NCBI RefSeq assembly: GCF_018691265.1
Contig: NW_024881295.1
Location: 13,002,314-13,066,313 of the forward strand
Source of the DNA: Tyto alba
Taxonomy: Eukaryota > Chordata > Aves > Strigiformes > Tytonidae
Direction: 5' to 3'
DNA length: 64,000 nucleotides
Shown here: positions 26,291 to 40,848 of the stretch, piece by piece
Layout: the number at the start of each line of letters is the position of its first letter
Numbering within the stretch: position 1 is the stretch's first letter
Position numbers and translations under genes: made by a program
The notes under the pieces: generated by a model
Told to the model about the DNA's origin: nothing
Seen by the model: the letters and a program-made list of their open reading frames with translations, nothing else
Databases searched by the model: none

Positions 26291-29200
26291 GGCAGCTTTT
26301 TCACTGCTGTTTTTCTGATTGTTTCTCAAATAATTTCCCAGCTAAATAACCCAACATGGAGGTGCCAAATATGCAAACTTTTACTGTCATGTTTTCACCT
26401 AATAAAAGACATTCATCCAGACAGTGGTATACAGCCTATAGCATTCCAGCTACATGAGTGGTCTCCCGGAGTGTTTGAGAGGAACTTGTGTAAAGCCTTT
26501 CTGGAACACATAGAGCTTTCTGGCAAGATTAAATGAGCACCCATTGTGCTAACTGCACTTGGAAGCAGGGATAAAGATGCGACTTCATTTCAGATTTGTC
26601 CATTAGGTAAAGTTGAAGAGTTGGAGGTCAAGAGGCCAACAAAAGAGGTCGTCTTTTAATGTTAAGAAGATCACTGTCATGCTATGCCTTAGCCTGAAGC
26701 TTGAAATAATAGTATTCAAAACCTCTATATGCTATATTTAGTAGTAGATTGTTATGTTTTCAGTGACAACTAGAAAGAAAAATGATTGTTGATTCCAAGA
26801 CCAAAAAAAAAAAAAAAACCAAACCCCACCAAAACATCTAAGGCAACTTTTTTTTTTCATTCCTAAAAATACTACTAATTTCTCCTCTCTGCTAATGGTT
26901 TACTAACAAACAGAGTGAACACTAACCCTAACTGAACACAGGGGTAAACTTTTAGCCTACAAGCTGCAGTATTTTTTTCTGCAAAAAGATACCTTAAGTT
27001 TCAGAAGGTACATGGTAGCAGTCAAAATATGGAGCTACAAATTAACTCTAAACCTGGTCATTTTGAGTTAATTGCCATGTTTGATTCACACAGTATTGAT
27101 CATTTCACTAAACATGATGCAAGCTCCTTAAAGAAGCCAGTACTGCAATCTTAAATTTGTATTATGCAATTTGTGTTAATTAGCCTGTTCACTGTACAGA
27201 ATGACTCTACCAGCTGCAATCTCTCCTGTAGTCACACAAAGGAGTAAATTGTATCTCAAGTTTTTAAAAATTAAATGTTATTGCTTTAAAATAGAAAGCA
27301 TTTTATGAAAAAACAACTTCCTGAAATTATTTATTGAGATGTTTTTTGACCATTTTTATATGCCATGCAGCTAAAGTGTCATAAAGAAATGCTCAGTATT
27401 AAAACTCTTTAAATGAAATTCTATATGAATTAGTTTACAGCCAGCTTCTAAGCTACCATTTTGGGGTTATTACTACTTATGTATCAAAGTCATGTAACAC
27501 TTCAGAGGCTTTTGCAAGGCCCTGTTATTTCCAAGAGCAAGATAAAGTAACTAATAGAATTCTTTATTATTTTTATTTTGTTAAAAAATCAAAGGTCTTA
27601 TTCAGGAAGAACATATGGAAGGAGCTCATTTGAAACAAAAGGGTAAATAAAACCAGCAAAAAGAAGAGTAAATAACAGCAGTTAGGCTGGGAGCCGTAGT
27701 GCAGCTCAATTCCACATGGGGGACCCAAGTCTAACACTTAACAGCTCTGACACCAAAAATAATTGAGGCAAGATATCAAAGCTCTGGAAGAAGTGTAAAG
27801 TCTTTCTAAACTGTTATGTGCAGTCAGATGACCTTTTAGATTGTCACAGGAGTAAGAATTACAGGTACATGAACATACCTGATAAAAGGACTGACAGTTC
27901 AGAACTGGGGAGAAGAAGAGCAAGCATACATGAACCAGAGCAGCTGACCGATGCACAGGGACAGGATAAAGTGGAGGCTCATCCAGTCTACTAACTCAAA
28001 AGTTCATATTTGTTCCTTGAGTAACTGACTTATTACACAGGGCTGGGGGGCAGACTACAGTAACTGACCCTTCTTCAGTGTTTTGAAGTTGTGCCATAAA
28101 AGCCTATATTGCCAAAATAACCAGGCCTCAAATGGATTCTTGAATACTAAGGAATTTTCTTGACACTTCTTCATTGGTTGTCACATTAGATATACCAAAA
28201 TAGTTTCTCATTACTTCTCCCCAGAGTCATTTCCTTTTTAAATAGTGACTACTTAAAAGCAAAGACGACACCCAAGAAGCATTTTAATATCGAAGAAAAT
28301 TACTTCAAGTTGAAGCACCATGGCAACTAGAAGTTGCTGTGCATTTTAAGTTTATCACTTCTGAATTTCCATTTATAACAAACCAGAGTTGTTTCTTTAA
28401 CACATAGATAATCCAACCCTTCAAACAATGACATTTTTAAGCATGGTTCTCCATCAGTCAACAGTCAAAGCAAGAAAAAATTTAAGAGGAAGTTGATACT
28501 TGTGATTGTGTTTTATTGGCAAGAATAAATATTGAAGGGGGGGGTGTCCTTCATAAATTGCTTATTGCCATAAGAACTGTTAACATTCTTGACAGTCTTT
28601 TCATATGGAAACATAGGGGGCCACAGAGGAGCTAGTAAGCTCACACAAGGAGAGATAAGTGTCAAAAAAGCTTAGAAAAATGCGTGAGACACCATAGTAG
28701 GATAACTGATGGTATCAAGGAGAGATGAACACCTAGCAGGAATAACCAAATTTAAAAAAAGAAGTGTTCTACAATTGGTTTTAGAATGTCTACATCTCTA
28801 TTTAAAAATATCTTTCAAGTATAAAAATGTTAAAATCTGCACAAGTGTAGTTAATCTTAAAAGTATGATCAGTTTTAATACTGAGCATTTCTTTCTGACA
28901 CTTCAGCTGCATGGCATATAAAAAAAGCTTTTTTTTTAAAGGAACAATTTTTCAGGAAAAGTGAAAATCCATCACTACGGATTCTATAAATTTACAAAGT
29001 ACTTTCCATGTTTTAGGTAAGAAATAGTTATTTAAGAGATCTCCACAAGTGAACATCTATCCTAACAAACTTTACATTTAAGCAGTTTAAGATCTGCTCC
29101 AACTCCTGTGCAGAAAAAACTAAAGCACATATCCCCAGTTAACACAGTAGGTTGGATTCAGTTGTTGTGATCATGTACTTGAACAAATTTTTAGCAAAAC

Positions 29201-32200
29201 ATATTTTTTTAAATATACCTGTTTATTTTTAAGCTCTCATATATGTTTTAGCCTTCCAATGAGTATGGAATACTGCACTGTTCTCATATTAGAACAGTTA
29301 CTGAATCCAAATGTTTAAAGGGGAAAATTTAAACACAAAATAATTGTTAAGTACATGGTATAAGCAAAACTTCAGTAAAAATGCACTATTTCAGCTGTAA
29401 GATAGAAGCTTACCTTCTGGATTTATTTCAATCCAATTTGTGTGTTGAGAAAACTGGTTGAAACCAGAACTACCTGCTCATTTACAAAATTGTAAGGCTC
29501 AAGTAAATGAATAAATATGTTCTACTGTGAAACATATATTTCATGAGTTTGACGCAAGATGTAATTGTGCATTCCTCTTGCATGTAACAGTCTTCCAGTA
29601 ATATATAACTGGACAAGGATTCTGTGTCCAGGATCCAAAACATATTTCAGTTCAGTCATTCTACTTTAGCATAAAGCAGATTTTAAAAATTCATATCAAT
29701 CGTTAACTCTGTGACAGCTATAACTTATGCCAGGGGTCCGTTTCATACCTGAAGGGACCCCTTTTTCTTTATGGCAATTCAGCTGAACCCTTTCTGCTAG
29801 TACATAGTGCTTTGGGGCTCGGAGCATAATCTTCTAAGGAACAGAGTTGCCAGTTTGTGTTTCCACCTCTGTTTAAATGCAACTCCTTTGTATGAAGTAA
29901 GTTCTTTAAAAAAAAAAAGTCAGTTTCTTTTGTGAAAACAGTTCATATTTAAAACGACGTATTTCAGTAATTTGTTCTATCATATCACAAGGAAAAATAC
30001 TACATATTTCATACTTTTGTTCTGCATTTTTACAGCTGAGTGTTCTACAGTAGTTACTTTTTCTAAGAAGGCCACAGTTAAAACTAGCATTGGCAGTCTT
30101 TATGCATTTAAATGTTTTTAAGATAATGAATTACTTCTCCGTTTCTACCTCAAGTATTCAAACAAAGCATGTACCTCCAGTTACAGGCTATATAAAATTT
30201 ATGGATTCTGGATAGTAAGTGCTCAATATAATACTTGTGTAACTGTAATACATCCTGTGTAACCATCTCTGCTGAAAAGGCCTCTAGCATTCACTAAGCT
30301 AAACTAGGGAAGAGAAAAAAGTAGGCCTTAATGAAAATTCTTAGTCAACAAGCTAAAGTGTTTAACAAATTAAGAATTATTACTTTGCTGTCTTAATTGG
30401 CACTGACATTTCAAAACTAGGAAATGTATGAACAGAAAGCAGCAGCAAAAGATCACAAAAATGGCATAATGGAAGGCTCTCAAAGTCTTACAAGACCTAA
30501 AACTACCCAAATTTTGTAAAATGAAAGAAGTCCAAATTATCTGAAAGGTATGCTAAATTAGAAAGATTCACTAGTTTAAAAAAGGCTCATAACTTCACAA
30601 AATGTTTAAAATCCTGAACAGTCGCAATTCATGAAAACTTTTGAACAGAAAGGACAATAAGGAGGGAAATACATCAGAAACTTTTTATATTATTTTGCCG
30701 ATTGTATATTCTCTGCTGATAAGTAAGGAACAGGGATATTTTAAAAGCTTGTGTGAAATACAAAGAGCATAACATACACATTTAATAGTAACTGACTACA
30801 GTAGTAAGTAGAGGAAACAAATAGAAGCGGCTCTTTAAAGCAAAAACTTGTTGCCAAGGACTGGTAATCACTACACATTTCAGTTAGGTTTGGTTTTGTT
30901 TTCAAATACTTCAGAGTAGCTATAGATTAGTTCCACTGAATACCTGCAACAGAGTAGGGAAATAAGGAAAACTTAAGCCACCAACTACTTCTTTCAGTGG
31001 TCCAGCCTGGCTGACAAGTGTAGAGCTGAAGGTCCACATTTCCTGGGGGTAAAAATCTGTGCAGGAAACACACCGGGGAAATAGTGCTACAGCTCATAGA
31101 GACAATCAGCCTGCCACAGAATGGAAATCCTATGAGTTTCCAACAGAGGGAGCTGGCCAAACTTTCATGGTAGTTTTACTGTTCTCAAAATAAAATTAAG
31201 AAGTAAAGCAACCACACAGAATAACTTATTTAACTTATTCACACTTTTGTAGGAAGCTGAATTTAATCATGCCAGCAGTCAAGCTATTTAAAAATGGGGA
31301 AACGTCACATTATTTTACAAAAAGATTTCACAGCAAATTTAGTTTATTTGGGATATTTTAGTTGAATATGATGACCACAATTAAAAAAATAAATAAATAG
31401 TTATTTTTTGTCTACATCCTCTCTTTTTCTGTTTTTGCCTACAAATGAGTAAAGCATGCTCTACGAATGTCTCAAACAGCCTTGCAGATGGTTGTGTTTT
31501 GTTCCAGCAAACAATTGGTATGGAAATTAGCGAAAGTTTTTAAGGGTCTACAATTCTAATTCTATAACCTTTTCCAATTAGTAGAGCTGCTTACAGGCCA
31601 ATAACAGGCCAACAGACAGGGCACCTTTATCACTCAGTGGGCAACAAAGGCAGCACTGAAAATTAAGGCATGCTCCCAATGATCTGACAGGTAGTCTTCA
31701 TTAAACGGGACTCAATGTGTAACCGTGACTGCAACACTAAAAAAGGAACAAAGTTTAGAAGATTTATTTGTTCATGTAAAAAACCACAAAAAATCCAAAG
31801 AATGACTACTATATCTTATCTTTTTCAATAATTCCACAAGAAGCTTTGATAACAGTTACTCATTAGCATAAGCATGAATGTAAAGTGGTGACCATGCTGA
31901 CTCCGGACAACCTGAAAAAACTCTTTGATGTGGATTTAAATTAAAAGGGCTCTTCCCCTTGTCCCTAAGGTGCAGTAAATCTCAGATGACAACTTTAGTA
32001 TTTTTGGCTTCACTTATAAACTACTTTTTGACTGACAGAAGACTTCTAAGACATTCTTTTTAATGTAGACAGGAAGAAGGTGGCTGTTAGTCATATCCAT
32101 AACATACATGCATATTTCAGCTATCAGACAGTCTTAAAATTACCAGGATTTTAAATATATTTTTAGCACTTAAAATTACTGCAGAAGCAAAATTATATGC

Positions 32201-32659
32201 CTAACATTTCTCAGAACAAAAAGCAAGACAATTCAGTATTTTCAGATGTGACAGCTACTACCATTAAGAGTTGATAAGGATCTATAACTAATTAGTGAAG
32301 ATCCCAGTTGGTACCTATTAAAGATAAAATGCAAATGAGCAAAACCTCCTCACATGTTATATATGCAATCCTTGTCTACTTTTTTTTTTCTGCACATAGT
32401 ACTTGAAAAAAATGAAAATATTAGTTCCATCAGGTTACTTGAGGTTATGAGAAGACTTCCAAATACACGTCTATACATCCCTTTCCTCCCCGCCCCCCCC
32501 AAGAATACCTAGAAATTTGTAACCTGACAGCTCAGGGATGCACTCTGGCAATTCAAGACCTAAAACAGGTCAAAAGACAGCCAGCTGACCCACCTCAATC
32601 CTAGGAGTTTCCATGCTTGCAGCAGGGGACGCGGAATCCTTAAACACAATAATTTTGAC
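26291..32659. other. Intronic AT-rich sequence, no gene seen
   Basis: Nothing coding recognised. A poly(A) run is at 26803-26818. At 29734-29763 a hairpin-capable pair (aggggtcc ... ggacccct, 8-bp arms) occurs. The 91-codon plus-strand frame starting at 26261 overlaps the SINE-like remnant and shows no known domain. A C-rich stretch (cccgcccccccc) lies near 32490. Confidence 0.55.
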
Positions 32660-32915
32660 TGCAATGGACCTCTGGAAATCATTTAGATCAGTTCCTCACT
32701 CAGAACAGGGCCAACATGGATCAAGTTGCTCAGGATCTTGTCCTATTGAGTCCTATTGAGATTCAACAGTCTCTCTGGACACCTCATCTCAATGTGTGAT
32801 TACCTCCATAGTATTTTCTTTTTTTTCTTAATTCCATTTTCCCTCTCTACAACTTGTGTCTGTTGGCTTTCATCCTATCACTACGTACCTCCAAGAAGAC
32901 TGTGCTTTACCAGCA
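32660..32915 (-). mobile_element. CR1 LINE fragment, diverged
   Basis: The plus strand carries the reverse complement of the CR1 tail: ggacctctggaaatcattta, a cagggccaac block, ggttgctcagg-like gttgctcaggatcttgtcc, then cctctctgggcaa-like and ctttcatcctatcac blocks in the right order. The terminal ATTCTATG repeat is missing, so the 3' end is lost or decayed. It includes a 10-bp direct duplication (tcctattgag twice, 32741-32760). Sense-oriented with the gene. Confidence 0.78.
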
Positions 32916-35900
32916 ACTCAGCCATCAATATACATGCTAATTTATGAACCATAAGCCATGGAGTTTCTTTATGTTCTCTCTGCTATAAATAACAGACACA
33001 TCTCGTTAGTTCTTTCTAAAAGGATGACACAAAAAAAATCTTTGGGAAAAGAGTGGGGAAGTAATCACTTAAACTTTAACATCCAAGTGAGGTAAACTGT
33101 TAATTAAACCACCATGAATTGCTTAAGTCTTCCTGAAGGTAGCCTCATTAAGGGATCAACTCAGCTTCCTTTATCTTGCAAATTTCCAATCTTTATCACC
33201 CTATAGTGTTTTTTTACTCTTATTTATGTAGCATATTACTGTAGCCCACTTTCTGCCATATTCAGATTAGAGACTTCCTTCAGAAAACCACCAAGTATTT
33301 TGGGCTGTATCTGCCACTTTAAGTACCTTCTCACCCAGAATACTGACTTAAAAAAGTAGTTCTGAACTACCTACCACTTTTCAACTTCAATATTTCATGA
33401 GCTCAAATGTTAATTTCACTGGTACTCGTGAATTCTAACTACTTCAGGTAAAATACCTTAAAAACAATTGAAGGGGGACAGTGGACCTCATACAAATGAC
33501 AGTCTGATACCAGCCCAAACATTAAGAACACTGAAAAATTTTACCAGTTTCATATTTATCATACCGTTCTACACACAGTTTTTGAATTCTTAATTCTCAA
33601 ATTGTTACCTTTATCTCCTCCCACCCCAGCCACTCCTACCCCCAGATAACCTCCTGAAGAAAAAAAAAGACTGTAATTTTATAAATTGGGATTTGGTGTT
33701 TGTTTCTTTGTGTTTTTTTGGGGGGGTTTGGTGTTTTGTTCTTTTTTTTGTTTTTTTTTGTTTTTTTTGTTTTTTTTTTTTTTTTGTTTGTTTGTGTTTT
33801 TCCCTTGGGGGGGAGGGAATGTGTTTTTAGTTGGGTTTTTTGGATATTTTTTTTTTTTCTCTTTTGGTGTTTTTTTTTTTTTTTTGTGTTTTTTTTTTTT
33901 TTTAGGAATGGTCTTGTTAACATGTATACATCTAGACTTTTAGAGAGTTAAAGCAGACTGATGTATACAAATTACCCTTTGTGGTATGTACTGAAAGAGA
34001 AAGCATTGCATCACCAACATTACTACTAACATAAGCATCCAGCTATAAAGTGCAAGACTGCAAAATGTACATCTTCCAGGAGTCATACTGCTGCCTGAAA
34101 ATGCTTGACCTTTCCCCCTTGCACAAAGAATATAAAAATCTCAAAATCCTGAAAGCTAAACAACTTTTATAAGCACTATGTTGAGCCAAACATTCCTTCT
34201 GCACTTGTTTTTGTTGTTGTTTGGTTTTACATTTTCTTCTTGCTGTTTATTTAATTTATGAGTAGTCATGTGATAAATTCTATTTACCCTAATTTTGCTG
34301 GCAGGTACCAATGTGATATACCATTTTCCATGTTAAGAATCAAAACACACATACATTCATGAAACAACTTCCTGCCTTGAGGGACTTTTCTTGTATCTTC
34401 TTACAAAAAGATTAAACTTTAATCTCACTAAATCAAATTTATTTAAATATTTTGGTCTGAAAACTTATAAAACCCAGTTATACAAAGCAGTGTTTATGAA
34501 GTCATACAATTTTCACTCATTCCTTCTTTCACACCAGCATAATACATTATTTCTCAAGAAAGCAGAAAAGTCAACACCAGCATAAAAGTTTGCATAATTC
34601 CAAATGATTTAAAAAGAGAGGAAAAACAAAATAAAAAAAGAAAACAGAAAACCCCATAAGAGCTTCACAGCAGCTATCAGGTACTTGCCCTGAGGCCGAA
34701 AACAAGTTTTTCCTGTTGACCACACCAACCATAAAGTTCATCATTTAGAGAAGAACACCACACTCCAATTAAGCAGTGGAGTACAGAAAGGATGTTTACT
34801 TTTTCCTTCTGTGCTAGTCCTGGTCCATTTATAGATTGAGGTAAGCTAATTCATTGCCAAGACTCCTCCACCCCAGCATTACTCATGTGTTTTAAGTGAG
34901 AAGTGGAACAAAACAGCAAAAAGCTTAAGAGACACTGTGTTTGAATCAAAGCAACACAAACAGCAAAGCTAGCATTTTATTGCTATTACCTATTAAAGTA
35001 CACACTGTCATACACTTGAAATACAAGGTCCTAAACTGTTTGTAAATTGCTGTAAACTGTGAGTTCATCACCTGCACCACCTCCCAGGAAAGCTACAATC
35101 GTATGTACATGGCATTGTGCAATATGCTAATCATCTTAGAACAAATCTCACTAAACTTTACATTCATCACAGCTTCATTATGCAATATATAATTGCTACA
35201 ATATTGTTGCTCTTAAAGCAATAAATGTAACTTTGCTGGTGAATGCTCTCCATTGTCTGACTGACTTCAGGTAAAATGAATCACACAAAAGCAACTATTT
35301 TTCTTGCTCCCAAAGATGAGGGGTTTTTATTTAATCAAATACTCATCGAAAGGGATGCTAAACACCTACTGAGTAAGTTTTACAAGTACTTCCTATTTCA
35401 TGATGTCAAATGAGAAAGATACTGAAGTTTTGGAGACAGGACAGCTAATTTTTGAAGATGCCTAAGAAAAACATGGGGTGAATTTGGTCTTAATTTGGAA
35501 AGCTGATTAAACATTCAGGCCATTGAAAAAAATAAAAGTATTAAAATCAAAGTAAAGAGAGGAAAAATATTATAAAATAGCTCTCTGAAGCTCAAAAAAA
35601 CAGACACCTTCACACATCCCCACAACAGACATAATAACAGGACTCTTCTCAGAGATGAAAACAAGCAAGTCTTACTTTATGCTTTGAAGCATATTATTAG
35701 TCTAAAATACAAATGTTTATTCTGCTTCATCCTAACTTATGTTGTGCCTTATGAGAGACAAGGTAAGGGCTACAGTTTAATATTTGGGTAATTTCAACAA
35801 GAAGTTTAGAGTCTATTTCTCATCTGCTTCCACTAGTCAAAAAACAATCTATGTCTTAAACTGTCAAATTAATCTTTTTCAGATTTCTAAACTACTATCC

Positions 35901-38620
35901 TGGCAAATTACTCTCTTAAGTAATCAAGCTGCAAAGTTAATCTTAATTTATAGGTAAACAAACCCAAAACAATACATTCAGAAGTGGAACACTCCCGTTA
36001 GAACAAGGACAGGACTCCTACGAGGTACAATATGCATAATCTCATTTTATAAATTCTGTGCCTAGAAGTAAGGTCCTGAGACCACTAAGCCTCCTCAACA
36101 GCCTTGTATAATTTGCAGCCTTTAAACATAGTATTTACAGTTTGCTTGTCCTCTGGCAATTTTTTCCTAAATAACAGCATTTCTAATAGGAAAGCACTAT
36201 TTGAATACTCAGAAATAACCCACCACAAAAAACACCCACCCCAAACCCCCACAACACATGTACACCGATTTTACTTCAAAAACCACCATCAAAAAAATTA
36301 GTGTGAGTTAGATAAAAGATCAAAGCCTTTCATATTAGGTGACAGAACTGCAATCATGACTCACATTCATTCAGTTGCTGAAACAAACAGGTTTGACCAA
36401 GTGAAAAAGTTGCAGACTCAACAGGTTAGGAGTTCTTAATATCCTGCTCCATAAACGAGCTGCTTATAGTATTCTTGTTCTTACAAATAGTTTGCCTTGT
36501 CCATATGACACTATTAAATTAAAAAAAAAAAAAATCCCAACTTCTTTTTCTTTGGTAGTTGGGGGGAGGGAAGGGATAATTCACTTATTTCCCCCCTACA
36601 TTATTCAGAGCAGCTACTGCTACCATGGTATTGGCAGCTGGGGTTGCTTGCACCAAAATGCCAAACTTTACTCCATGCACACTAAAAATTACGCAGAATT
36701 TCCTCCTGCCTATTCTTCATTGTACCACTTTTTCATCTATGCTTCCAATTTTTTTCCAGAAGCATGAACTAAAATTAACATGCAGTGGTGATCTCATCAA
36801 CACAGATTCTCTCTAGGAGGTGCCACAAAGTTGACACTTGCTCTATTTTCTGAATGCTGGTGAGCATGCTTTGGGAGAGGTTTATCAGACAGCCTTTACT
36901 GTGCTCTACTAGTGAATATTAAGAACTTTAGGACATGTTAAAGTTGTGAAAGCACAATGGAAATCTCTAACACCGATCAAACTGGAAACACTAGCACACA
37001 GCACAGAACTATGCAATAATGAAGCTTTGGTCTGGAACTAGTATGGAAGCATGCCAGGGACTAAAACCAAACAAACCAAAACCTAAACACATCCTCTTTA
37101 GGCTCCAGAAAAATCACTCAGGAGGTGCTTCTTGATTAAGTTGTGGATTCTCTAACATCTCACGTATGAATTAATTTTTGAGGCTCTCATTTTTCCCATA
37201 CAGAATAGATCCTTCTACCTGTTTTCACAAAACTTGATAGGAATTCATCGCCTTTGAGCTCTAACCCACACCAGGCATGCCTGAAATTACTTACTGTACT
37301 CAAGTGTCATTAGATATGCATATCAGTTCATCTCTCCATGGCCACATTTGCCCCTTCCTAACAGCCTTTTAGCCTGGCTTCCCTTTGGTTGACAATCAAG
37401 ACAGAGGACAACAACATACGAGACAACAAGTCATTTTAGTTCAAGTCCTTCAGTAACAGCCTTCATGTGCCCAAGCTGATGCAGGACCAAACCAGAAATG
37501 AGGCAACTGTCAATACTATTCTGCAGCTTCACTGTATGGTTCCATTTTGAAATGCATCACAAAATGCTCTCCGGAAGGTGTGCAAAGTGTTGGAATTTTT
37601 TGTTTGGTTGTTGTTGGTTTTAAATTATGCATTTAAAGACGCTAACATTAGCAAGCACCTTTTGCTGTTATATTTACTCCCAAATTATCAGTTAAAGTAC
37701 AAGACCAGGAAAAATGCCTTGTCCTAGACAGGTGTGGGTCCTTAAAGAAGAAATTATCTTAATGATTAAGACTTTTTTTAACATGGTTTTTATAAGTTTA
37801 AAAGTTCTAAATTCCAACTTCAATGCAGTATGGAGAGGATTTTTATTGTTACTGAAAAATGTGAACCTACAAACATATTAAAAACACTATAAATACTACA
37901 GAATGAAAAAGCACCTTAAATTTCTCCTCCTCAGATCACCACATTCAGGAAGAGTTGGTGCCTTAGCCCATCTCATTTGAACTATTATTCATTGACCTTT
38001 CATCATATCCACTCAGATATGAAGGGGTCTTCCCCCCCAAGACACATTTTAAGTAGTCTCTTAACATCATACAAAACTCCAATACTGTGAACAAACTCAA
38101 ACTACAGCTTTTACTAGAAGCCTGGGGGATGTTGCTTGTTTACAGTATTCACCCCAATCCAGACTGCATCACATCAGTCGGCTTTGAACCAAGTTTGAGC
38201 CAACCACCTCAGTTTAAGCTTCAGTTCCCTCCCACATACACACAGACAAACCTTTTAATTTCTACATTTAATGTCTGTCTTGATTTTTTTTTAGCTCAGG
38301 ACGACTAGACTGAAAATTCACCTTTCCTTGGCACTGTGATCCATGAAGGTGGGCAGTTTCCATCATTACTGAACAAATTGCAATTTCAGAGACATTTATA
38401 ATTCTCTGTAAACTACAACTGTATTGGTAGACAAAAAAGCAGCAGAAGACCAACCTCCACTCAACCTGATATCAAGCACTACTCAGAAAATAAATCTTTG
38501 TATGTAGTTACTTTTTTGTTTAGTAGTCCCCCTTCCACATTTGAGCCAAAAGCTGATACCCCTGGAAAAAACAGCCACTACAATATTATCTTCTTATAGA
38601 AGATCCTCTGTTTCACTCAC
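32916..38620. other. Intronic sequence with a G/T low-complexity block
   Basis: Apart from the G/T block at 33691-33903 and a poly(A) run at 36521-36534, this is ordinary AT-rich intron. The 80-95-codon frames across 33636-33951 are translations of the low-complexity block and not genes. Confidence 0.55.
33691..33903 (+). repeat. G/T-only low-complexity block
   Basis: About 210 bases almost entirely of T and G on the plus strand, with T runs of up to 17 and two runs of seven G (near 33721 and 33806). It is not a clean microsatellite: the T/G pattern has no constant period. Either a decayed homopolymer expansion or a region of poor base calling would look like this. Confidence 0.8.
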
Positions 38621-38795
38621 AAAAATCACCCAATGATTTAGGCTGGGAAGTACCTCTGGAGTTCCTTTGGTCCGATGCCCTGCTCCAAGCAGGGCTAGCT
38701 TCAAAGCTAGTTCAGGTTCGTTAGAGCCTCGTGCAGACAAGTTTTGACAATCAGTTCAAAGGCAGACACCCCATAGCCTCTCTGGGCAAGAACCG
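38621..38795 (-). mobile_element. CR1 LINE fragment
   Basis: The plus strand gives the CR1 tail in reverse complement: aaaatcacccaatgattta, ggctgggaagtacctctgg, tgctccaagcagggctagct, ttcaaagctag, then catagcctctctgggcaaga. Mutations are few enough that the order is unmistakable. The final ATTCTATG repeat is not seen. Sense-oriented with PLEKHA5. Confidence 0.85.
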
Positions 38796-40824
38796 AGATG
38801 AGGTGAAGTCACAGATTATGCACTTCTCTAGGATATTTACATTTTCTTATCATCAAGAGCTGGCAAAAGCCCCTACCACTACTGACAAAATGATATTGCT
38901 ATGTCAAATAGCACATAAAAAGTTAGTAGCAGCAGTTGTCAATTCCTCATAGTAGTTTCTGCACTGAAAACTTGTTTTTGACAGTATTTTTCAAGGCAGA
39001 ACCATTTCCTTAAGTCATCTTGCCAAAAACTAACAAAACTGATATTCAGTCAGAAATATTTCCTTTATTTCTGGGCATATAAATCCATGTTTTTAATGCT
39101 ATGCTATGCTAACAGGTGGAGCAAATAGGGCATATGTTCTCTGCCTTTAAAACCTACAGAAGTATCAAATAATCTGTGGAAAAAAAAAACAGTGTTTACA
39201 AACAAGTCGGATAAATTAACAGTCCTGTCCTTTATTTTATCAATGTGATGAATGAGTTGCACTTCTGAAGTCAACTTCTTTTGTTGCTTGTTTTTTTTTA
39301 AATTATAGTAATGAGCACAATGACAACCTAATAAGTCAATTTCCCCCAGCAATTTGTAGCCACGGTAAACATTCCTTTTACCATTATTTTATATTGGTGC
39401 CTCTCTCCTCACCTTCTATTCTACCTTCATTGCCCACTTTACCATAGAAACATTAGCGATGGTAAATCAATTATTTTCTGGCTTTGCTGCAATTTTAGAG
39501 ATCTCAAACATTAATAATTTTATCTAAATACACTTCTACTTTTTTTTCCATAGTTATTCATTAGAGATTGGTGATTAAAACTAAATTATTAACCTGGAGA
39601 TTGAAAAAGAAAATCTTTACCTGTTCAGTCAGCTTGGCATCCATTTTCTTATGTTAACTTCAACAGTCCTCTAGCTTTCATCTACAAGTCCAACAGAGGA
39701 CCTGATTTTTTAACATAGAAACTAGCAGAAAATGATACAAATCTCAGATGTTGTTTCATATATGTACACACACGTGTGCACACACAATAGCCAGGAAAAA
39801 CACATGCAGGGGAAATTGCCTTCCCCCATTCCCAAAGTCACTTTTAAAAGGTCATAAAAGTTTAGACTTGTAAATACAAATGTAATCAAAGGGTTTATAT
39901 TCATCTCAAATAATTCTAGCTGTTAAAGATCTCAACACACACTGCTAAACCAGAACAGTTAATTTTATTATTCTAATCAATTCCTGTCAGTACCATTACA
40001 TTTTAACTCATCTACCTTTTCAAATTTCTGTGAACAGACAAGCAAGTTGTTCAATTCAATAAATAGCATTAACAATTTTGCTGGATTCTAAAGCTTCTGC
40101 TGATTTTGGAGGCAGTCATAAAAGCAGACTTCAAAGAATATTTTTACATTTCTATTTCAATATGCCTTCTATGCTAGAAATAGCACCTACTTACTGTTTT
40201 AGCTAATCAAAGAAAACTAAGTATAAATAGAAATATGAGTGAGTTGCAGGGAAATACTGAGCTGGCATTACTTAAGTATGCACATAAGAACATTGCATAA
40301 AAACTATAAGCAAAGCTACATAGCAGATTTTTCCCCCCATACAGCAGTACCATGCAGCAAGCTATTTAGTGAGAAACATTTCAGCATTAACAAACCCTCT
40401 TCAGACAGATGGAGCTATGCCAACATAAAAGTTTTTTCTCTGTATAGCTGATACTGCCTGATAAACTGGTATTTGCAGAAGCACTTCTTGGAAGTGATAC
40501 AGGTTCAAGTCAGCTCACACATTTGACTGAAAACTATCCCTACAATAGACAAATTTTCAGTTTGATTTGACTTTCCCTACAATTGCATGATTGCAAAAAA
40601 AAAAAAAAAAAAAAGCCACTGTAAGAGAGGAACGACTACGTAACTAGAGGGAAAGGAGTATGTGGGACTGATCTTTTCTAAATAGTTTCATATCAATTTA
40701 AGCTAAGATGAACCTATCCTGGGAAAGTGATCCACAGCTACACTTAACAAAAAAGATAATTAAAAAAACAGCCTTTCTCCTTGGAGTGAGCTGTTACCTT
40801 TGGATTTGGTAAACCTACATCCAT

Positions 40825-40848
40825 AGTAGTAGTAGTGTAGTAGTAGTT
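40825..40848. repeat. Short imperfect (AGT)n microsatellite
   Basis: Eight AGT-type units with one interruption (agtagtagtagtgtagtagtag). Confidence 0.85.

Noticed and set aside
26935..26950. Telomere-like CTAACCCTAA
   Set aside because: Fewer than two full repeat units; chance is sufficient.
33636..33951. Lys-rich and Phe-rich open frames of 83-95 codons
   Set aside because: Direct translations of the G/T low-complexity block.
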